Source: Mordavella massiliensis (lineage in GTDB: Bacteria > Bacillota > Clostridia > Lachnospirales > Lachnospiraceae). Taken from it: 62,287 nucleotides of DNA. The stretch spans positions 1-62,287 of the forward strand of contig NZ_JACJLV010000014.1 of the NCBI RefSeq assembly GCF_016902415.1, given 5' to 3'. Positions 1-6,715 of the stretch are shown in pieces (the first letter of the stretch is position 1; each line of letters begins with the position of its first letter). The notes beneath the pieces are model-generated. The model did not search any database. It had not been told where the DNA came from and worked only from the letters and a program-made list of their open reading frames with translations. The translations under genes and the position numbers were made by a program.

Positions 1-32
1 CTAGATATAGTGTACCATGAATCCCGCATAAA

Positions 33-92
33 AAAAAGAGGCATCACCAATGTCTTGTTCAAAACCGGCATTGATTCTGTATCCTCTTTTTT
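33..92 (-). terminator. Intrinsic terminator after the DUF2325 gene
   Basis: On the minus strand a hairpin with outer arms AAAAAAGAGG and CCTCTTTTTT and an inner CAATG/CATTG pairing is followed by a run of T. It lies just past the stop of the DUF2325 gene and would end the three-gene flavodoxin transcript. The loop is long, so strength is uncertain. Confidence 0.5.
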
Positions 93-99
93 CAGAATA

Positions 100-378
100 T
101 TATGTGCACTCCTGCAGTACATTTTCCAGCGCGCTGGCGCTGCTGCTGTGAGACCGTTCCACACGGATCTGATAACGCTGCGCCTCTTTTAACGCGCAGT
201 GGACCATTTTATGAGCCACTGTAGAGGTAAACAGGATGATCAGGTCCGGCCGGCCGATCTGGGTCTTCAGATTCCCGGACATCCTGGTAAATACCTTGGC
301 CTTACAGCTGTATTTTTTACAGATCTCTTTATACTGCTGTTCCATCCGCTCGTTTCCACCTATGATCACAACACTCAT
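100..378 (-). CDS. DUF2325 domain protein
   Basis: A 92-residue protein that opens with the MSVVIIGGNERM segment typical of the DUF2325 family; the molecular function of that family is not established. The fold expected from the sequence is a small alpha/beta domain, and Cys19 and Cys25 lie near the N terminus. Its ATG overlaps the TGA of the flavodoxin gene by four bases, so the two are translationally coupled, and it is the last gene of the DUF3793-flavodoxin-DUF2325 unit. The same trio recurs in Clostridia, and here Fur-like boxes sit upstream, so a role in redox or metal homeostasis is a reasonable inference but nothing more. Family assignment is firm. Confidence 0.85.
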   Translation of the reverse strand: MSVVIIGGNERMEQQYKEICKKYSCKAKVFTRMSGNLKTQIGRPDLIILFTSTVAHKMVHCALKEAQRYQIRVERSHSSSASALENVLQECT

Positions 379-797
379 ACCATCGCTCTCCCCGCAGCCT
401 TCAGCGCTTCTACCGCTTCGGTGTCCGGCGCTTCATTTGCAATGATCCCTTCTCCAGTAATTAATTCTGCACCGGCATTTTTCATCCGCTCTTCCCAGTT
501 CCGCATCCATTCGCCGTCTCCCCAGCCGTAAGAGCCAAACAGAAGGATCTTCTTCCCCTGCACCATTCCTTCCAGTTCTGAAACAAAAGGCTCCATCACG
601 CTTTCTTCCAGTTCCTCCGCTCCCATGGACGGGCAGCCCAGCGCAAAAGTATCTTCCTTTGCAAGTTCCGCTGCATTCACACTGTCCGCCGTCTGGAGAA
701 CGGCCTCCCCGCCTGCCTCCCGGATTCCCTCCGCCAGGGCGTTTGCCATTGCCTCCGTATTTCCTGTACCGCTCCAATAAACCACTGAAATGCTCAT
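375..797 (-). CDS. Flavodoxin
   Basis: A 140-residue short-chain flavodoxin, a soluble one- or two-electron carrier holding FMN. The phosphate-binding loop SGTGNTE is at residues 9-15, and the segments FGSYGWGDGEW (about 87-97) and GCPSMG (about 54-59) form the rest of the isoalloxazine pocket. The length is normal for clostridial flavodoxins. The gene overlaps the stop of the DUF3793 gene and the start of DUF2325, both by four bases. Flavodoxins commonly replace ferredoxin when iron is scarce, which would agree with the Fur-like sites upstream. Its redox partners cannot be read from the window. Confidence 0.93.
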   Translation of the reverse strand: MSISVVYWSGTGNTEAMANALAEGIREAGGEAVLQTADSVNAAELAKEDTFALGCPSMGAEELEESVMEPFVSELEGMVQGKKILLFGSYGWGDGEWMRNWEERMKNAGAELITGEGIIANEAPDTEAVEALKAAGRAMV

Positions 798-1396
798 GAT
801 AAAAAACCCTCCTTTGCAATATCACAGATACATTTTCCAATTAAAAATTCCTGAACCGCGTCAGATCTGGCCTTGTCATAGGCAAGAAATGTCTTCTCCT
901 TTTCCTCCCGGTCGTGATAGACCTTCCAGTAACCTGACAAAAGGGAACTTTGGCCTTTTTTCTCAATGAATCCCTTCACATCTTCAATGGGATAATCAAG
1001 AAAAACTCCGATCTCATGAGGGAATCCCTGATTCCGTTCAAAACAGTACCGGATCTTGCGCGACAGCCTTTCCAGAGTTCCGAAAAGATTCTCCGGTTCA
1101 TATCCGTATTCTTCCAAAAAACCGCAGACCTCGTCCCGCTTCAGATAAGCCGCAAACTCGTCCGGTCTGAAAAGAATCACCAGATATCTGCCATCCCTGA
1201 CTGCGAGCCGGTACCATGAAATCTGTGTTCCCTGTAAGATTGAAGAAAGCATCCGGCATGACACGTAATCCAGATTCATCATACAGGCAATTTTGATCCC
1301 TTTCAGCAAAGGCGCACACTGCAGCACTACCTGGAACATGAGCCTTCTTACTCCGTCTTTATCTGAAAGCAGATCCGCAACTACCTCTGCAGGCAT
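794..1396 (-). CDS. DUF3793 family protein
   Basis: About 200 residues, unknown biochemical role. The conserved FPHEIGVFLDYPIEDVKGFI block followed by a GYWKVY segment is characteristic of DUF3793, a family found almost only in Clostridia. I place the start at 1396 because the ribosome binding site GGAGGG lies seven bases upstream; an in-frame ATG at 1444 has no such site. No signal peptide or membrane segment is seen. It is first in a tightly overlapping unit with flavodoxin and DUF2325, and flavodoxin co-transcription plus Fur-like boxes suggest a function under iron limitation (inference). Confidence 0.85.
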   Translation of the reverse strand: MPAEVVADLLSDKDGVRRLMFQVVLQCAPLLKGIKIACMMNLDYVSCRMLSSILQGTQISWYRLAVRDGRYLVILFRPDEFAAYLKRDEVCGFLEEYGYEPENLFGTLERLSRKIRYCFERNQGFPHEIGVFLDYPIEDVKGFIEKKGQSSLLSGYWKVYHDREEKEKTFLAYDKARSDAVQEFLIGKCICDIAKEGFLS

Positions 1397-1434
1397 ACTC
1401 ATCCCTCCGCGAACCAAGAATTTATAATTGATTT

Positions 1435-1449
1435 TGATAATCATTTACA
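1435..1449. promoter_or_regulatory. Fur-like box, downstream copy
   Basis: TGATAATCATTTACA fits the 7-1-7 Firmicutes Fur consensus TGATAAT-N-ATTATCA at 12 of 14 positions. It covers the expected transcription start of the DUF3793 unit, a position suited to repression. Prediction from consensus only. Confidence 0.45.
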
Positions 1450-1454
1450 TTTAC

Positions 1455-1483
1455 AGAATACCATATTTACTTTATGCAGGCAA
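1455..1483 (-). promoter_or_regulatory. Promoter of the DUF3793-flavodoxin unit
   Basis: Minus-strand -35 TTGCCT at 1478-1483 and -10 TATTCT at 1455-1460 are separated by 17 bases. Two Fur-like boxes flank the promoter. Confidence 0.5.
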
Positions 1484-1492
1484 CCGAGATTT

Positions 1493-1507
1493 TGATATTT
1501 ATTCTCA
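1493..1507. promoter_or_regulatory. Fur-like box, upstream copy
   Basis: TGATATTTATTCTCA matches the 7-1-7 Fur consensus at 12 of 14 positions and lies about ten bases upstream of the -35 element. Having two copies around one promoter raises confidence over a single chance match. Confidence 0.45.
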
Positions 1508-1512
1508 TTTAA

Positions 1513-1557
1513 TAAAAAAACACCGGAGTTTCAGGAGAAATCTCCCAAAACTCCGGC
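1513..1557 (-). terminator. Intrinsic terminator after the cupin gene
   Basis: Minus-strand stem CCGGAGTTTTGGGAG / CTCCTGAAACTCCGG with a short loop, then TG and seven T. It ends the cupin transcript and insulates the downstream flavodoxin promoter. The 60 bases between the cupin stop and this stem show nothing else. Confidence 0.85.
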
Positions 1558-1616
1558 GGATACCTGCCGTTCTCTGTTATGCCGACGCCACAGACCATCC
1601 AGTGATATGGCGCACT

Positions 1617-1961
1617 CTACTTCTTCAGGATCAAAGCCACAAAAGACAGCTCCTCATCCCCTGTATTCTTCAGGCCATGTCCATTCCCATCGTCACAGAA
1701 GAACACATCTCCGGCCTTAGCCTCAATCTCCTTCCCGTTATCACTGTACACACCTTTTCCGGTCAGAAGATAATACGTCTCGCTCTCCCCGTGATGCTCA
1801 TGATAGCCAAGCTCACATCCGGCCGGGATCGTCACCCTGCTGAACATCCGGCAGTGCTGACCCTGATCCTCCCCGGTAAGCAGCGCCTCCTTCAAAATAT
1901 ATCCGGCGCCTCCATTGGCATGCTCCGCCTTCACAATCTCCCGCTCTCCTGCTCTAGTCAT
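1617..1961 (-). CDS. Small single-domain cupin protein
   Basis: A 114-residue single-cupin beta-barrel protein. Motif 1 is visible as GYHEHHGESETYYLLTGKG (metal-type His-x-His and Glu) and motif 2 as GDVFFCDDGNGHGLKN with the third His. These residues normally bind one metal ion; the substrate, if any, cannot be told. The start at 1961 is chosen because AAGGAGG lies nine bases upstream; the longer open frame reaching 2114 runs through the repeat element and is not credible. It has its own promoter and terminator, so it is a single-gene unit. The name is firm, the function open (sugar isomerase-like and regulatory cupins both have this size). Confidence 0.9.
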   Translation of the reverse strand: MTRAGEREIVKAEHANGGAGYILKEALLTGEDQGQHCRMFSRVTIPAGCELGYHEHHGESETYYLLTGKGVYSDNGKEIEAKAGDVFFCDDGNGHGLKNTGDEELSFVALILKK

Positions 1962-2000
1962 TCGTTTCGTCCTCCTTCGTATACAAATAGTCCTAAAAAA

Positions 2001-2029
2001 ACAATACACCGACAGCCGAAAACTGTCAA
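2001..2029 (-). promoter_or_regulatory. Promoter of the cupin gene
   Basis: Minus-strand -35 TTGACA at 2024-2029, 17-base spacer, -10 TATTGT at 2001-2006, followed by the AAGGAGG site and start codon at 1961. Confidence 0.65.
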
Positions 2030-2049
2030 TCATTACCGAAAAATCCTTT

Positions 2050-2132
2050 CGGGTACACCCTGTTTTCCAAAAAGGTACAGGGCAAATTGCAAATGGGGAC
2101 GTAGTCCTTTGCAAAAGGACTACGTCCCCATT
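2050..2132 (+). repeat. Composite hairpin repeat, copy 1
   Basis: An 83-bp unit: a 5' tail beginning CGGGTACACCC and containing AAAAAGGTACAGGG, then a perfect 19-bp stem (2092-2110 with 2114-2132) around the loop GCA. A second copy in opposite orientation lies at 49513-49594 with paired base changes in the stem. The hairpin ends on the stop codon of the BceB-like permease gene (TAA at 2131-2133), so it may also serve as that gene's terminator. Confidence 0.85.
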
Positions 2133-4122
2133 ACCGCACGATCTTGTAATACTCCCGCGCTGTTATGGCGTACACGATGGCATAGAACACCGCGAATACG
2201 GCTATGCATATGACGGTGCAAAGAAGATACAGTGGTGTGTTGGTAAAATTCAGGGTGACCATCAGTTTTTTGATCACCTGAAAGGCGACTGCCACGTGGA
2301 GTACCGCCATGGCCAGGGGCAGGAAGAATACGGTCAGCACCTGGCTTCTGATGGTGCGTCTGACTTCCCGCTGATCCATGCCGACTTTCTGCATGATCTG
2401 GAACCGTTCTTTGTCGTCGTAGCCTTCGGAGATCTGTTTGTAATAAATGATCAGCACTGCCGCGATCAGGAACAGGACGCCCAGATAAATGCCGATGAAG
2501 AACATGGCGCCATACAGGTCGTAAAAGCTGTCCCTGCTCTGCTGCCGGCTTTCGCACTGGATCCCCGGCACCTGGCTGACAAGGCGGTCTGTTATAGCCT
2601 GCTCCGCTGCCGTACAATCCGCCTCTTTTCCTTCCAGGTCAAAGAAGTGCACATATTCGACGGAACTTTGCTGCTCGATCCACTCTTCGGCCATATCGCT
2701 GCCCTCCCAGGCTTCTTTCAGGATGCTCTCGATCTCCTGCTCGTCGGATAAGATCAGGTAATATGCATCCGTCACCCGGGAGCGGTTCTTTGGCTCTACC
2801 TTCAGTCCGTCAATCGTGCCGGCCACCTGATACTCTTTTGATCCGATCCGCATCGTATCTTTCTTCCAGTCTTCACCTGTGGAATAAGCCAACACTTCAT
2901 CCGGCTCCAGTGAAACATTCTTTCCCTCCATGGAATTATAATCTGCCACAGGGATCAGGTAAATTTCCCGCAGCGCTGATATCGTATAATCCGTCTCCGT
3001 TTTCAGATCAAATCCGTCTGTGCCAAGGATCCCCGCAGCTGATCCCTGATGATAGGAAAGCTCGGTATCCGGGTCTATGGTAACAGAGTGCCCCGCAGTT
3101 TCTTCCCGGATCACATCCTCTGTCATTGTCTCCAGTTCCGGGGAAGTCATGAGCAGCCTGACACCGTACTCTCTGGGAAACCGGTACCGCAAGATATCAT
3201 CCATCCCCGCATACAGGGACAAGGTGGTGGACACCATCACCAGCACCATGGTGCTTAAGATACAAATATTTGCCAGTCCCACTGCATTTTGCTTCATCCG
3301 GTAGATCATCCCCGACACCGTTGTAAAATGCTTTGCCTGATAATAGTAAGACTTCTTTTTCTTCAAAATCTTCAGGACCGCGATACTTCCGGCCACAAAC
3401 AGTGCATACGTTCCAAGGATCACGCAGATCACCGCAAGAAAGAAGGAAGAGATGGCTTCCAGCGGCGACTCGGTCACAACCGCGATCCCGTATCCGGTCC
3501 CCAGCAGTGCAAATCCGGCGATGGCCAGAAGCACTTTGGTCTTCGGTTCTTTCTCCCCCTGGCTGCTTCCGCGCAAAAGTTCTACCGGATTGGCAAGACG
3601 GATCTGCAAAAGATTATAGCAAAGGGTCAGAAGGAAAATCGCCAGGAACAGCAGGACCGCATCTGTCACCGCAGGAACTGATACTTCAAACTTCAGGCTG
3701 GTATGCGCCTGCAGAAGTTTCAGAAACGCCAGATACAAAAGCTTTCCAAATGCGATCCCCAGAAGAAGTCCTCCGCCGATCCCTGCAACCGCTGTGATCA
3801 GGGTTTCTGTCAGAAGCATTTTCGCGATGTGCCGCTTCCCCATTCCCAGGATGTGGTACACTCCGATCTCCCGTTTCCTGCGCTTGATGAGGAAACTATT
3901 GGTATAAAACAGAAAAATCACTGCAAATACCACGATCACGCCTCTTCCGTATGCCAGCACCACTTCCATGGTTTCCGTGCCAAGTCCTTCGGTCCTTGAT
4001 AGCGCATCCATCATATAGAACATCATCACCGTCAGAACAGCTGTCAGGATATAGGGGACATATGTCTTCCGGTTGTTTTTCAGATTGGTCACCGCAAGTT
4101 TTCGATAAATCTGTCCTCTCAT
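2131..4122 (-). CDS. BceB-type ABC transporter permease (FtsX family)
   Basis: A 663-residue integral membrane protein with the BceB plan: about ten membrane helices, the first at residues 20-40, a large extracellular domain between roughly 308 and 520, and three closing helices. FtsX-like segments are present in both halves. Transporters of this family recognise peptide antibiotics such as bacitracin and both remove them from their lipid targets and signal to a partner histidine kinase. The ATG overlaps the stop of the ATPase gene (ATGA), and the matching BceS/BceR-like pair lies immediately upstream. The drug recognised cannot be predicted. It ends at a repeat hairpin. Confidence 0.88.
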   Translation of the reverse strand: MRGQIYRKLAVTNLKNNRKTYVPYILTAVLTVMMFYMMDALSRTEGLGTETMEVVLAYGRGVIVVFAVIFLFYTNSFLIKRRKREIGVYHILGMGKRHIAKMLLTETLITAVAGIGGGLLLGIAFGKLLYLAFLKLLQAHTSLKFEVSVPAVTDAVLLFLAIFLLTLCYNLLQIRLANPVELLRGSSQGEKEPKTKVLLAIAGFALLGTGYGIAVVTESPLEAISSFFLAVICVILGTYALFVAGSIAVLKILKKKKSYYYQAKHFTTVSGMIYRMKQNAVGLANICILSTMVLVMVSTTLSLYAGMDDILRYRFPREYGVRLLMTSPELETMTEDVIREETAGHSVTIDPDTELSYHQGSAAGILGTDGFDLKTETDYTISALREIYLIPVADYNSMEGKNVSLEPDEVLAYSTGEDWKKDTMRIGSKEYQVAGTIDGLKVEPKNRSRVTDAYYLILSDEQEIESILKEAWEGSDMAEEWIEQQSSVEYVHFFDLEGKEADCTAAEQAITDRLVSQVPGIQCESRQQSRDSFYDLYGAMFFIGIYLGVLFLIAAVLIIYYKQISEGYDDKERFQIMQKVGMDQREVRRTIRSQVLTVFFLPLAMAVLHVAVAFQVIKKLMVTLNFTNTPLYLLCTVICIAVFAVFYAIVYAITAREYYKIVR

Positions 4123-4883
4123 CTTGCGTCACCTCCCGTAGTCAGCACTGTCAGGGTATCGGAAATCTTCTGGTACATCTGCTCATTGGTAAGATTTCCG
4201 CGGTATAACTGATGGAACACCTCGCCGTCTTTGATAAACAGCACCCTTTTTGCCGTGCTGGCCGCCTTAACGCTGTGGGTAACCATCAGGATCGTCTGTC
4301 CGTCCCGGTTGATTTCTTCAAACAACTGAAGCAGCGCATCTGCAGCCCGGGAATCCAGGGCCCCTGTGGGTTCATCCGCCAGAATAAGCTGCGGCCTGGT
4401 GATCAAGGCTCTTGCCACAGCCGCCCGCTGTTTTTGTCCACCCGACACTTCATAGGGGTATTTCTGCAGGATATCCGCGATCCGAAGCTTCTCCACCACC
4501 GGTGTGAGCCGCTTTTCCATCTCCTTATATTTCCTGCCGGAAAGCACCAGCGGAAGCAGGATATTATCCTCAATAGAAAACGTATCCAGAAGATTAAAGT
4601 CCTGAAACACAAATCCCAGATTCTGCCGGCGAAACGCCGCCATCTCACGCTCTTTTACCCCGGAAAGATCCCGGCCTTTCAGGTAGACCTTGCCGCCGGT
4701 CGGCCGGTCAAGAGCCGCCAGGATATTCAGAAGCGTGGTCTTTCCGGAACCACTCTCTCCCATGATCGCCACATATTCTCTTTGCTCCACAGAAAAATTC
4801 ACGTTCCGGAGCGCCTCCACCTGATTCCCGCCAAACCGGGTAGTATAAATCTTCTTTACATTTTGTACTTCCAGTAATGTCAT
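4119..4883 (-). CDS. BceA-type ABC transporter ATPase
   Basis: A 254-residue nucleotide-binding subunit for the adjoining BceB-type permease. Walker A GESGSGKTT is near residue 41, the signature VSGGQKQRAAVARAL near 143, Walker B ILADEPTGALDS near 166 and the H-loop MVTHS near 202. I take the ATG at 4883, where the conserved MTLLEVQNVKKIY opening begins; upstream frame to 5168 reads antisense to the kinase gene. A -10-like TATAAT on the minus strand at 4926-4931 with a weak -35 (TGGAAG, 17 bases away) suggests a separate promoter, as is usual for the regulated target operon of a Bce system. Confidence 0.92.
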   Translation of the reverse strand: MTLLEVQNVKKIYTTRFGGNQVEALRNVNFSVEQREYVAIMGESGSGKTTLLNILAALDRPTGGKVYLKGRDLSGVKEREMAAFRRQNLGFVFQDFNLLDTFSIEDNILLPLVLSGRKYKEMEKRLTPVVEKLRIADILQKYPYEVSGGQKQRAAVARALITRPQLILADEPTGALDSRAADALLQLFEEINRDGQTILMVTHSVKAASTAKRVLFIKDGEVFHQLYRGNLTNEQMYQKISDTLTVLTTGGDAR

Positions 4884-4959
4884 CTGTTTTCCCGTCCTTT
4901 CCTCAATGTTCTGTTTACGTCTCCTATTATAAAAAAAGGAGAAATGCCCTTCCATTGAT

Positions 4960-6021
4960 TTAGATGACATTTCCCTGTTCATCCTTACATTTCTGTAAGA
5001 ATCCCTGTTCACGTTCCAGATACAGGTACACTTTTGTTCCCTGTCCTTCCTGCGACTCAATGTAAATGTTATGATGGAGCCGGTCCATGATCTTTTTGCA
5101 TAAATACAGCCCGATCCCGGTAGACTTTTTGTCGGCTCTTCCGTTATACCCGGTAAATCCCTTTTCAAACACCCGGGGCAGGTCCTCTGCCGAGATTCCG
5201 ATCCCCGTATCCTCGATCGCCAGCACCGGACGGTCCCGGTAACGGGTCATATAGATGGAGATGCCTCCTTCTTTCGTGTATTTCAGGGCATTGGAAAGGA
5301 TCTGTTCCACCACAAAGACCAGCCACTTTTCATCCGTAAGCACCTGGTGATCCAGAGGCCCCAGATCCAGCCGGATCTTTTTCAGAATAAACATCCGCGA
5401 ATACTTCCGCACAGCCTGGCGCACGATCTCATCCAGAGAATACTCTTCAAACACCAGATCTCCGGACATATCTTCCATACGCAGATAGGAAAGCACCATC
5501 TCCACATACTGCTCCACCTTGAAAAGCTCCAGCTTCATTTCCCTGACATAGGGAAGATCCGCTCTTTCTTCTTCCAGAGACTGGATCATCACTTTCAGAG
5601 CCGCAATGGGGGTTTTGATCTGGTGGACCCACATGCCGTAATAATCCAGCATCTCCTGTCTGGAGATACGGCCTGCAGATTCCAGTTCCCGCATCCGGCT
5701 GTATAATTGTTCTATGATCTCCTGATACTGTGCTTCCAGCTGCCCTGCCGCTTCCGGCATCCGGGAAATATCTGTCAGGATGGCAGTCTGATTCTCCTCC
5801 AGTTCCCGGCACCTTTTATAAAACCGGGCAAATCCGATGCCCCCGTACAGCGCCATCCATCCAACTGTCAGGAAACATCCATACCGCACCGCATCTGTAC
5901 GGATATTGTGCAGAAAGAAAACCACCTGGAAAATGACCAGGATCCCGATATACAGACAGATCTGCCCTGCATGTTCTCTGAGATATTTTCGTAATAGTCT
6001 CCAACATCTGTGCCGCATCAT
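4960..6021 (-). CDS. BceS-type intramembrane-sensing histidine kinase
   Basis: A 353-residue sensor kinase. Two membrane helices lie in residues 20-66 with almost no extracellular loop, the mark of intramembrane-sensing kinases that take their signal from a BceAB-type transporter. The H box WVHQIKTP puts the phosphorylated His at 133; the N box (QILSNALKYT), G1 (EDTGIGIS) and G2 (STGIGLYL) complete the catalytic domain. Its ATG overlaps the stop of the response regulator gene. The two-component pair follows carB by 17 bases, an odd neighbour that may bring read-through from carAB. Target genes are probably the transporter just downstream. Confidence 0.92.
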   Translation of the reverse strand: MMRHRCWRLLRKYLREHAGQICLYIGILVIFQVVFFLHNIRTDAVRYGCFLTVGWMALYGGIGFARFYKRCRELEENQTAILTDISRMPEAAGQLEAQYQEIIEQLYSRMRELESAGRISRQEMLDYYGMWVHQIKTPIAALKVMIQSLEEERADLPYVREMKLELFKVEQYVEMVLSYLRMEDMSGDLVFEEYSLDEIVRQAVRKYSRMFILKKIRLDLGPLDHQVLTDEKWLVFVVEQILSNALKYTKEGGISIYMTRYRDRPVLAIEDTGIGISAEDLPRVFEKGFTGYNGRADKKSTGIGLYLCKKIMDRLHHNIYIESQEGQGTKVYLYLEREQGFLQKCKDEQGNVI

Positions 6022-6689
6022 TCTACGATATACCCAATCCCTTTCTTCGTCCGGATCACATCCTTCATGCCGGCGGACTCCAGCTTTTTCCGGAGTCTTG
6101 CCACATTGACCGTCAGAGTATTATCATCAATAAATTCATCGCTGTCCCAGAGTCTGGCGATGATCTCATCCCGGGAAACAATCTTGCCTGCCCGTTCAAA
6201 CAGGACCTGCAGGATCCGGAACTCATTTTTCGTAAGTTCCACTTTCTGTCCTTCGTACAGGATCGTCGCATCCCCCAGATTCAGCACCATCCCGCCATGC
6301 TCCATAAGCCCCGCAGACCCCTGGAAGGAATAGGTCCGCCGGAGCATGGCCTGCACCTTGGCCGTCACCACATTCAGGTCAAACGGCTTTTCGATAAATT
6401 CATCCCCGCCCATGTTCATGGCCATGACGATATTCATATTATCGTCCAGGGACGACAGAAATATAACCGGCACCTGGGAAACTTTGCGGATCTCCTGGCA
6501 CCAGTGAAATCCATTGAAAAAAGGAAGGGCAATATCCAGCATGACCAGCTGCGGATCAAATTCCAGAAATTCCACCATCACATTGTGGAAATCTTCCGTA
6601 CATCTGACTTCATACTCCCACTTCTCCAGATGGGACGCCAGCACCCTGGCAATGGTCCTGTCATCTTCCACGATCAGGATCTTGTACAT
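6018..6689 (-). CDS. OmpR-family response regulator (BceR-like)
   Basis: A 223-residue DNA-binding response regulator. The receiver domain has the acidic pair at Asp9/Asp10, the phospho-acceptor Asp52 in LVMLDIALP and the conserved Lys near 102; the C-terminal winged helix (about 125-222) ends IRTKKGIGYIVE, typical of the OmpR/PhoB class. The start at 6689 is nine bases from GGAAGG; an earlier GTG at 6698 is too close to that site. It pairs with the kinase that overlaps it and presumably activates the BceAB-like operon. Confidence 0.92.
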   Translation of the reverse strand: MYKILIVEDDRTIARVLASHLEKWEYEVRCTEDFHNVMVEFLEFDPQLVMLDIALPFFNGFHWCQEIRKVSQVPVIFLSSLDDNMNIVMAMNMGGDEFIEKPFDLNVVTAKVQAMLRRTYSFQGSAGLMEHGGMVLNLGDATILYEGQKVELTKNEFRILQVLFERAGKIVSRDEIIARLWDSDEFIDDNTLTVNVARLRKKLESAGMKDVIRTKKGIGYIVE

Positions 6690-6715
6690 GCTTTTCACCC
6701 TTCCTTTCTTTTTCT

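Noticed and set aside
1962-2114. Longer N terminus for the cupin
   Set aside because: It would be encoded by the promoter and repeat element and lacks a ribosome site; the ATG at 1961 has AAGGAGG.
4884-5168. Longer N terminus for the BceA-type ATPase
   Set aside because: The extra 95 residues run through the end of the kinase gene and do not resemble any ABC protein; homologues start at MTLLEVQ.
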